Assembly (NCBI GenBank): GCA_020849935.1
Contig: JADZFJ010000120.1
Coordinates: 1 to 5,120, forward strand
DNA length: 5,120 nucleotides
Source of the DNA: Crocinitomix sp.
GTDB taxonomy: Bacteria > Bacteroidota > Bacteroidia > Flavobacteriales_D > Crocinitomicaceae
Direction of reading: 5' to 3'
The notes beneath the pieces are model-generated. The model worked only from the letters and a program-made list of their open reading frames with translations. It was not told the origin of the DNA and made no database searches. Positions 1 through 5,120 of this stretch are shown piece by piece. The translations under genes and the position numbers were made by a program. Position 1 is the stretch's first letter. Each line of letters starts with the position of its first letter.

Positions 1-230
1 GAAACAGTTTCAATGTATAATTTTTCCACTTGATTTCGCGCCCAAGCAGTTCGTCTCAAAAATTTTAAGCTCGAACGAATGCTTGGATTAGTATTAAAGC
101 AATTAATTCGAATCCGATCGCCCAACTCCTCCCATCCATACACTTCCAAAAGTAATTCCAGCATATCTTCTAACTTAACCCCATGAAGTTTGTTGTTAGA
201 TTGATCACCGGGATGATTTTTTTCTGTCAT
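1..230 (-). CDS. VF530/DUF2132 family small DNA-binding-type protein, C-terminus cut by window edge
   Basis: Reading leftward from an ATG at 230-228 gives 76 complete codons without a stop, then the window ends. The protein starts MTEKNHPGDQSNN and carries the hallmark blocks of the VF530 family (DUF2132): LHGVKLEDMLELLLEVYGWE (residues 15-34), INCFNTNPSIRSSLKFLRR (42-60) and TAWARNQVEKLY (61-72). From memory, members are about 70-90 residues long, so only a short C-terminal tail should be missing. The Vibrio fischeri member has a solved structure and the family is described as DNA-binding; no reaction is known to me. There is no signal peptide or membrane segment, so it should be cytoplasmic. 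The polar first 12 residues precede the conserved core, and the ATG is the natural start. It is transcribed away from the proteases, and nothing suggests a shared function. Family identity is confident; the cellular role is not known. Confidence 0.88.
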   Translation of the reverse strand, partial: MTEKNHPGDQSNNKLHGVKLEDMLELLLEVYGWEELGDRIRINCFNTNPSIRSSLKFLRRTAWARNQVEKLYIETV

Positions 231-443
231 GCGTAATTTTTCTTTTGGATAAAGATATTACAATAATTTAAAAGCGGTGTTTAGTTCATTGTTCAACTTC
301 ATCAACTCAAGATAAAAAGCTTGGGTTAACCATTCAAATCGAGATCATGACCAAACAATACAAAATTCATACACAACAAATTAAAGGCGAATTTGTTACT
401 GTGTTTCAGTTAATTTTGTTTGTAAGGTAAATCAATAAGTATC
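231..443. other. Divergent intergenic region between the VF530-type gene and the first protease
   Basis: These 213 bases separate two start codons that point away from each other, so both genes must be driven from here. I see no additional open reading frame, tRNA or strong hairpin. The protease side has an exact TAnnTTTG box at 411-418. For the minus-strand gene only weak matches are visible: TATCTTTA and TAAATTAT, read on the minus strand at roughly 250-275, neither with a convincing spacing to an upstream TTG. An 8-base palindrome GGTTAACC lies at 324-331 and could be chance. Confidence 0.6.
393..418 (+). promoter_or_regulatory. Bacteroidota-type promoter of the first M4 protease
   Basis: The -7 box TAATTTTG at 411-418 matches the Bacteroidota consensus TAnnTTTG exactly and ends 25 bases before the ATG at 444. 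A TTG at 393-395 is the candidate -33 element, but the 15-base spacer is shorter than the usual 17-23 bases, so the -33 assignment is uncertain. Transcription would start near 423-426 and leave a leader of about 20 bases. AAGG at 424-427 lies too far from the ATG to act as a normal Shine-Dalgarno site; the A-rich stretch before the start is typical of this phylum. Confidence 0.6.
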
Positions 444-3050
444 ATGAACTATTTTAAGCCAATCATATTCAGTTTCGTTTTCTTTGGATTTTTTTCGAAG
501 GGTGCTTTTGGACAGAACCTGCTTAATGACCTGAAAAATTTACAGGAAATTGAAACTGTTCGAGATGGACAATTTTCAACACTTCCGTCTTATCTAAAAT
601 TCAAGAAAGGGAGCGAATTAGCAATTTCAGAATTTGAACAATGGATCAAAACGCATTTGCAACTTGCGCCTGAGTTTGGTTTTCAATTACTAAGCAATGA
701 GACAGATAATTTGGGACACCTCCATTATCGGTATCAGCAAACCTTCAAAGGTCTTCCGTTAGAAGATGCGATTTGGATTGCCCATACAATCAACAATAAA
801 GTGTATTCTTGCAACGGTTTGATCTACAAAAATTTCCCCACTAACACAGCCATTACTTTATCTGAAACAGATGCCTTGACAAAAGCGATCGAAAAAGTAA
901 ATGCAGAAACTTATAAATGGGAATTACCCAACGAAGAAGCGCATTTAAAATGGGAAAGTGGAAATCCCGCAGCAACCTATTATCCCAAAGGAGAATTGGT
1001 TTTTGTGGCAACAGGTAAAAATTTTGAAGCAGCTACGCTTAAATTAGTGTATAAGTTCAACATTTACGCACAAAAGCCGCTGTACCGAGCCAATGTTTAT
1101 GTTGATGCAAATTCAGGTGAAATTGTTCGGGAAAATTTATTAATTCACCATGCCGACACGCCTGGAACGGCGCAAACTGCCTACAGTGGTCCTCAGCCAA
1201 TTATCGCGGATAGTTTCGAGGGTGCGTATCGGTTAAGAGATGGGAGTAGAGGTAATGGGATACGAACATTTGATCTCAATACGAGTACTGAATATGGAAG
1301 TGCAGTTGATTTTATCGATTTAGATAATGACTGGAATAACATCAATCCCGAATTAGATGAATATGCAACGGACGTTCATTGGGGAACCGAAAGAGCGTAC
1401 GATTACTTTTTCGAAAACTTCGACAGAAATAGTATTGACAACGATGGTTTTCAGTTAAATAGTTATGTGCACTATGATTTTGGATATTTTAACGCCTTTT
1501 GGGATGGCGAACGTTTGTCGTATGGAGATGGAGGTTTGCCACTTTCACCGCCAATTACCACCATCGATATTGTGGGGCACGAAATTACACATGGATTAAC
1601 AGCCAATACGGCCAACTTGCTGTATGAATCTGAAGCAGGTGGATTAAATGAATCCTTTAGTGACATATTTGGAACCGCCATTGAAGAATTTTCTAAACCT
1701 GGTGAATGGAATTGGTTGATAGGTACTGAAACAGGAACCACTTTTCGTTCGATGTCAGATCCAAAAGCATACACTTGTCCAGATACTTATCGAGGTGAAT
1801 ATTGGGAAGATTTTGGTTTGGTTCATCGTAATAGTGGGGTTCAAAATCATTGGTTTTATCTTTTAACGATGGGCGGTGCTGGAATTAATGATCTAGGAGA
1901 CACCTACGAAGTTGTACCAATTGGAATTGATGATGCGAGTTCCATTGCCTTTAGAAATTTAACCGTTTATTTAACCCCAACTTCAAATTACGAGGATGCA
2001 CGATTTTATTCGGCGCTTGCGGCAGAAGACCTATTCGGACTTTGTTCCGAACAAGTCGTTCAAACGGTGAATGCTTGGTACGCTGTTGGGGTAGGTGAAC
2101 CATACACTTCTGAAGTCATCGCCGATTTTTCTTTTTCAGAAGTTTCGGGATGCCGCTTGCCTTTTTCGGTCTCTTTTGAAAATGAAGGTAGCAATGGAGA
2201 TAGTTATTTATGGAATTTTGGAGATGGCACCACCAGCACCGATGAAAATCCGACACATGTTTACACAACTGAAGGGGAATTTGATGTCTCACTTGAGATT
2301 GATGGAGCCGATTGTGCTGGCGAAATAGTGGAGGATCTTAAAATTATTGAAGCCTTAGTGGTCATAACCGAAGACGAAGCGTGTCCGTATAATTTTCCTG
2401 TCGCAGGAATTGGAGCAGCATTAACTTCTTGCGATGGAACATTATTTGACAGTGGAGGAGCTGATGGAAATTATGGCATTGCCGAAGTTGCCTCACTCAC
2501 CATAAGTCCAATTGATGCCTTAACCGTTCAACTTGATTTTGTGACATTTGACGTGCAAGGAGAGGATTTAGGCGATGGCACTTGTTTTTATGACGTGCTT
2601 TCAATTTATGACGGACCAGACGAATCTTATCCATTAATTGGACATTATTGTAATGGTGTATTGAGCCCTGGTACAGTGAATTCAACCGGTCCATCAATTA
2701 GCCTTTATTTTTATTCCGATATTAACGAAGCATCCAATGAAGGATTTGAAATTCAATGGTCATGCACTAAAGAAAATGACGATTTAGGCATCACAACTAA
2801 TTCTGCTCAAAAAGGGATAATTATTTATCCAAATCCAACAAATAATTTAGTGAATATCGTCAGTCAAAACATACAAAATGGGCTGATTGAAGTGCGTGAT
2901 GTGACTGGTAGAAAACTGCTTTCAACCCAATTAACAAACCAATTAACCCAAGTCAATTTGGCGAACTATCAAGCTAAAGGCCTGTATTTTATTCATGTTT
3001 TGAATGAAACGGGGGAGACCATCGTTTATGAAAAGGTGGTATTGAATTAA
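444..3050 (+). CDS. Secreted thermolysin-like M4 metalloprotease with PKD, CUB-like and T9SS sorting domains
   Basis: Complete 868-residue preproprotein of a zinc endopeptidase of family M4 (thermolysin/bacillolysin type), expected to be exported and matured outside the cell. A Sec signal peptide covers about residues 1-23 (hydrophobic core, then AFG before Gln24). The propeptide holds an FTP domain (about 75-130) and a PepSY-like domain (about 140-232), which in this family act as chaperone and inhibitor. The protease domain spans about 240-557. HEITH at 379-383 supplies zinc ligands His379 and His383 and general base Glu380; Glu403 in GGLNESFSD is the third ligand; Tyr394, Asp456 and His461 match thermolysin Tyr157, Asp226 and His231; NAFW (350-353) and Arg435 match its substrate-binding residues. 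A PKD domain follows (about 560-634, WNFGDG at 590-595), then a CUB-like domain (663-774, four cysteines) and a type A T9SS sorting domain (792-868, YPNP at 795-798). All key residues are intact, so it should be active. It is the upstream member of a tandem pair. Confidence 0.95.
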   Translation: MNYFKPIIFSFVFFGFFSKGAFGQNLLNDLKNLQEIETVRDGQFSTLPSYLKFKKGSELAISEFEQWIKTHLQLAPEFGFQLLSNETDNLGHLHYRYQQTFKGLPLEDAIWIAHTINNKVYSCNGLIYKNFPTNTAITLSETDALTKAIEKVNAETYKWELPNEEAHLKWESGNPAATYYPKGELVFVATGKNFEAATLKLVYKFNIYAQKPLYRANVYVDANSGEIVRENLLIHHADTPGTAQTAYSGPQPIIADSFEGAYRLRDGSRGNGIRTFDLNTSTEYGSAVDFIDLDNDWNNINPELDEYATDVHWGTERAYDYFFENFDRNSIDNDGFQLNSYVHYDFGYFNAFWDGERLSYGDGGLPLSPPITTIDIVGHEITHGLTANTANLLYESEAGGLNESFSDIFGTAIEEFSKPGEWNWLIGTETGTTFRSMSDPKAYTCPDTYRGEYWEDFGLVHRNSGVQNHWFYLLTMGGAGINDLGDTYEVVPIGIDDASSIAFRNLTVYLTPTSNYEDARFYSALAAEDLFGLCSEQVVQTVNAWYAVGVGEPYTSEVIADFSFSEVSGCRLPFSVSFENEGSNGDSYLWNFGDGTTSTDENPTHVYTTEGEFDVSLEIDGADCAGEIVEDLKIIEALVVITEDEACPYNFPVAGIGAALTSCDGTLFDSGGADGNYGIAEVASLTISPIDALTVQLDFVTFDVQGEDLGDGTCFYDVLSIYDGPDESYPLIGHYCNGVLSPGTVNSTGPSISLYFYSDINEASNEGFEIQWSCTKENDDLGITTNSAQKGIIIYPNPTNNLVNIVSQNIQNGLIEVRDVTGRKLLSTQLTNQLTQVNLANYQAKGLYFIHVLNETGETIVYEKVVLN
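2817..3047 (+). other. Region coding for the T9SS C-terminal sorting domain
   Basis: Residues 792-868 of the first protease show the type A sorting pattern: IIIYPNPTNN at the start, then LVNI, a central IEVRDVTGRKLLS strand and turn, and the terminal GLYFIHVLN followed by EKVVLN at the very end. In known T9SS substrates this beta-sandwich directs transport across the outer membrane and is normally cleaved off, with the cargo either released or attached to the cell surface. Its presence is the best single clue that the host is a Bacteroidota with a type IX secretion system. Sequence alone does not tell release from surface attachment. Confidence 0.88.
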
Positions 3051-3209
3051 CCGAATTTTCAGCTCCAAAATAAAACAATTAAATTTCAATAAACCGATTA
3101 AACACCAAAACATCCCAAATGCTAAATATGTCATACAAAAGGCGTAATATTTGAGCTTTGGGGGATTATTACGTTAACTTTGTACTACATTCAATCAAAA
3201 AATGTTTTT
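3051..3209. other. Short intergenic region between the two proteases, no clear terminator
   Basis: These 159 AT-rich bases follow the TAA of the first protease and precede the ATG of the second. I looked for a GC-rich stem followed by a T run and found none; only weak A/T pairings such as TTTT with AAAA near 3056-3070 are present. The second half carries a good promoter candidate, so the downstream gene can be transcribed independently, although read-through from the first gene remains possible. Confidence 0.6.
3150..3182 (+). promoter_or_regulatory. Bacteroidota-type promoter of the second M4 protease
   Basis: TAACTTTG at 3175-3182 is an exact TAnnTTTG box, and TTTG at 3150-3153 sits 21 bases upstream as a -33 element, within the usual 17-23 base spacing. 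A second TTTG at 3157-3160 would give a 14-base spacer and is less likely. The box ends 27 bases before the ATG at 3210, close to the 25 bases seen for the first protease. The reading frame of the second protease is open upstream back to a TAA at 3123 but contains no ATG, so the promoter position supports the start at 3210. Confidence 0.7.
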
Positions 3210-3213
3210 ATGA
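3202..3213 (+). other. Possible three-codon leader ORF overlapping the protease start
   Basis: An ATG at 3202 opens ATG-TTT-TTA-TGA, and its stop overlaps the protease start codon as ATGA (3210-3213). The arrangement would allow terminating ribosomes to restart on the protease, but such a short ORF in AT-rich DNA can easily be chance, and the first protease has no equivalent. Its main relevance is that 3202 must not be taken as the gene start. Confidence 0.2.
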
Positions 3214-5120
3214 AATTCAGAATTCGTCATCTTATTTTATCAAGTTTATTTGGTCTTTGCACAATTCAATTATCAGCGCAAAGATTAGTGAACAACTTGG
3301 AAAATGTTCAAGAAGTGGACTATGTCCGTCCTGGTCAATTTTCCGATCTACCTGCCTTTATTGAGTTTAAAAAGGGACAAGAAATTGCCATCGCAAATTT
3401 TGAATCTTGGATTAAAACAAACTTGAATTTAGCACCAGAAATGGGCTTCAAATTACTGAAACAAGAAAATGATCAAATGGGTCATACCCACTTTCGCTTT
3501 CAACAAACATTTAATGGCACGCCGCTGGAGGATGCAATTTGGATTGCGCACACAATTGATGGCCGTGTTTATTCATGTAATGGATTAATTTACAAAACAC
3601 TTCGGGTGAATCCAGCAACAAACTTGAACGAAGCTGGTGCATTGCAAAAAGCATTAGACAAAATTGGAGCAGAAACATACAAATGGCAAATGCCAGGCGA
3701 AGAGACTCATTTAAAGTTGGAGTCTGGTGATCAAACTGCAACCTATTTCCCGACAGGAGAATTGGTTTATGTAGCATCAGGTAATAAATTTGAAGCAAGT
3801 TCGTACCGATTAGCCTATAAATTTAATATCTACGCGCACAAACCATTGTACCGCGCAAATGTCTATGTGGATATTAATACTGGAGAAATTATTCGTGAGA
3901 ATTTATTAATTCATCATGCTGACACCCCAGGAACTGCGCACACTGCTTATAGTGGCCCACAAACAATTATTGCCGATAGTTTTGAAGGTTCGTACCGTTT
4001 GCGCGATGCGAGTAGAGGGGATGGAATTCGCACCTTCGATTTGAACAACGGTGAAGATTATGGTTCGGCTGTTGATTTTATTGATACAGACAACGATTGG
4101 AACAATATCAATCCGCAACAGGACGAATATGCAACTGATGGACATTGGGGAGCAGAAATGACCTATGACTACTATTTTGAAACTTATGGAAGAAATAGTA
4201 TTGATAACGAAGGTTTTCAATTAAACAGTTATGTGCATTACAGCTTTGGATTTTTTAATGCATTCTGGGATGGTGAACGGATGACCTATGGGGATGGAGA
4301 TGGAGCGCCTTCTACTCCATTAACCACAATGGACATTGTTGGACACGAAATTACACACGGATTAACCAGCAATACGGCAAATTTAGTCTATGCGGATGAG
4401 TCGGGTGCTTTAAATGAATCTTTCAGTGATATTTTTGGAACCGCTATCGAGGAATATTCAAAACCAGGCGATTGGGATTGGCTTTTAGGGGTTGAAATGG
4501 GCGTAACTATTCGTTCGATGTCAAATCCAAATTTGTATGCTTGCCCTGATACTTACGGTGGTGAAATGTGGATAGATGGAGCAGATGTTCACACCAACAG
4601 CGGGGTACAAAATCATTGGTATTATCTTTTAACCGAAGGTGGAGCTGGGACAAATGATGTAGGGGATGTTTATAGTGTGACGGGATTAGGAATTGATGAT
4701 GCAAGTGCCATTGCGTTCAGAAACCTTACCGTGTACTTAACACCTTCTTCTAATTATGCAGATGCTAGATTTTATTCGATTAAAGCGGCAGAAGATCTTT
4801 TTGGTGAATGTACAGATGAGGTGACTCAGACAATTAATGCTTGGTATGCAGTTAACGTAGGCGAACCATTTTCATCGGAAGTAATTGCAAATTTCTCAAC
4901 AGACGGTACCACAACTTCGTGCAGACTTCCATTTACAGTAACTTTTGAAAATGAAAGTATTAACGGAGATGATTTTGTATGGAATTTTGGCGACGGTGCC
5001 ACAAGTACAGAAATGAATCCAACTCACACCTATACCACCGAAGGTACTTTTGACGTTACACTTGAAGTTTCAGGCGCACTTTGTGAAGGTGGAATTGGAG
5101 AAGATACAGAAATTTCTGAC
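3210..5120 (+). CDS. Second secreted thermolysin-like M4 metalloprotease, cut by the right edge in its PKD domain
   Basis: An open frame of 637 codons runs from the ATG at 3210 to the last base of the window. It encodes another M4 preproprotease, paralogous to its upstream neighbour. The signal peptide is about residues 1-23 (LSA before Gln24). The FTP domain (about 75-130) and PepSY-like domain (about 140-232) form the propeptide. In the protease domain (about 240-557), HEITH lies at 379-383, the third zinc ligand Glu403 in GALNESFSD, with Tyr394, Asp456, His461 and Arg435, all at the same numbers as in the first protein. A PKD domain starts near 561 with WNFGDG at 591-596, shifted by one residue because of a single insertion just after the protease domain. 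What follows lies outside the window; by analogy a T9SS sorting domain is expected, and a CUB-like domain is possible. The start is chosen over the ATG at 3202, which is out of frame and stops after three codons. It probably acts as an active extracellular endopeptidase; its substrate is unknown. Confidence 0.94.
   Translation, partial: MKFRIRHLILSSLFGLCTIQLSAQRLVNNLENVQEVDYVRPGQFSDLPAFIEFKKGQEIAIANFESWIKTNLNLAPEMGFKLLKQENDQMGHTHFRFQQTFNGTPLEDAIWIAHTIDGRVYSCNGLIYKTLRVNPATNLNEAGALQKALDKIGAETYKWQMPGEETHLKLESGDQTATYFPTGELVYVASGNKFEASSYRLAYKFNIYAHKPLYRANVYVDINTGEIIRENLLIHHADTPGTAHTAYSGPQTIIADSFEGSYRLRDASRGDGIRTFDLNNGEDYGSAVDFIDTDNDWNNINPQQDEYATDGHWGAEMTYDYYFETYGRNSIDNEGFQLNSYVHYSFGFFNAFWDGERMTYGDGDGAPSTPLTTMDIVGHEITHGLTSNTANLVYADESGALNESFSDIFGTAIEEYSKPGDWDWLLGVEMGVTIRSMSNPNLYACPDTYGGEMWIDGADVHTNSGVQNHWYYLLTEGGAGTNDVGDVYSVTGLGIDDASAIAFRNLTVYLTPSSNYADARFYSIKAAEDLFGECTDEVTQTINAWYAVNVGEPFSSEVIANFSTDGTTTSCRLPFTVTFENESINGDDFVWNFGDGATSTEMNPTHTYTTEGTFDVTLEVSGALCEGGIGEDTEISD

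Larger units (their letters stand above)
444..5120 (+). repeat. Tandem gene duplication of the M4 protease
   Basis: The two coding regions are direct copies at 444-3050 and 3210 onward, an offset of 2766 bases. The proteins align with no gap over residues 1-560, with 386 identities counted by eye. Identity is about 49% over residues 1-100, 62% over 101-200, 85% over 201-300 and just over 70% through the rest of the catalytic domain. At DNA level similarity is patchy, with short near-identical tracts around the zinc site (1576-1610 against 4342-4376) and around 1839-1867 against 4605-4633. Synonymous positions elsewhere differ widely, so the duplication is old rather than recent, or the copies were acquired separately from related sources. 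Confidence 0.9.

Noticed and set aside
321..337. Palindrome GGTTAACC with imperfect TTG/CAA flanks as a possible operator
   Set aside because: The perfect part is only 8 bases, it occurs once, and it lies about 80 bases upstream of the -7 box; chance is a sufficient explanation.
1576..1610. Near-identical DNA tracts shared by the two genes as evidence of recent gene conversion
   Set aside because: The tracts are short and coincide with the most constrained residues around the zinc site, so protein constraint explains them without conversion.
1472..1774. Minus-strand open frame of about 100 codons inside the first protease
   Set aside because: It is fully antisense to the most conserved part of the M4 catalytic domain, has no recognisable family or promoter, and is a shadow of the coding strand.
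2095..2328. Plus-strand 77-codon frame in the PKD-coding part of the first protease
   Set aside because: It overlaps a well-supported domain in another frame and its translation resembles no protein family I know.
2497..2697. Minus-strand 66-codon frame within the CUB-like region
   Set aside because: Antisense to a clear domain; its low-complexity His/Arg/Leu-rich translation is typical of a shadow frame.
2943..3134. Minus-strand 63-codon frame across the end of the first protease
   Set aside because: It overlaps the sorting-domain coding region on the opposite strand and shows no family features or start signals.
3158..3364. Plus-strand 68-codon frame at the start of the second protease
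   Set aside because: It overlaps the signal peptide and early propeptide coding region in another frame, and its ATG lies upstream of the -7 box, so the mapped promoter would not include it.
3511..4220. Minus-strand frames at 3511-3798 and 3906-4220
   Set aside because: Both are antisense to the propeptide and catalytic domain of the second protease, with no independent support.
4507..4704. Minus-strand 65-codon frame in the second protease
   Set aside because: Antisense to the segment coding for the catalytic histidine; its His/Leu-rich translation is a shadow.

Overview
The window looks like chromosomal DNA from a Bacteroidota bacterium, most likely a flavobacterium in the broad sense (order Flavobacteriales). 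The evidence is an AT-rich base composition, start codons without a good Shine-Dalgarno sequence, promoter boxes matching the Bacteroidota consensus TAnnTTTG, and a long secreted protein ending in a type IX secretion (T9SS) C-terminal sorting domain. The genus cannot be read from the sequence.

Layout: (1) Positions 1-230, minus strand: the start and nearly all of a small VF530/DUF2132-family protein gene, running off the left edge. (2) 231-443: a divergent intergenic region holding a perfect TAnnTTTG box for the gene to the right. (3) 444-3050, plus strand: a complete 868-residue thermolysin-like (M4) metalloprotease preproprotein. Its order is signal peptide, FTP and PepSY propeptide, zinc protease domain, PKD, CUB-like domain, T9SS sorting domain. 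(4) 3051-3209: a short intergenic region with no convincing terminator but a second exact TAnnTTTG box. (5) 3210 to the right edge, plus strand: a second M4 metalloprotease of the same architecture, cut off inside its PKD domain after 637 codons.

The two proteases are tandem paralogues. They align without a gap over residues 1-560, and I count 386 identical positions by hand (about 69%). Every zinc-binding and catalytic residue falls at the same residue number in both. Each gene has its own promoter-like box at nearly the same distance from its start codon, so they probably form an expanded pair of secreted, self-processed endopeptidases for extracellular protein degradation rather than a strict operon. 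The VF530-type gene is transcribed the other way and has no evident functional link. I found no RNA gene, mobile element, CRISPR array or unknown multi-gene system. The most notable feature is the protease duplication itself and how divergence is distributed along it.
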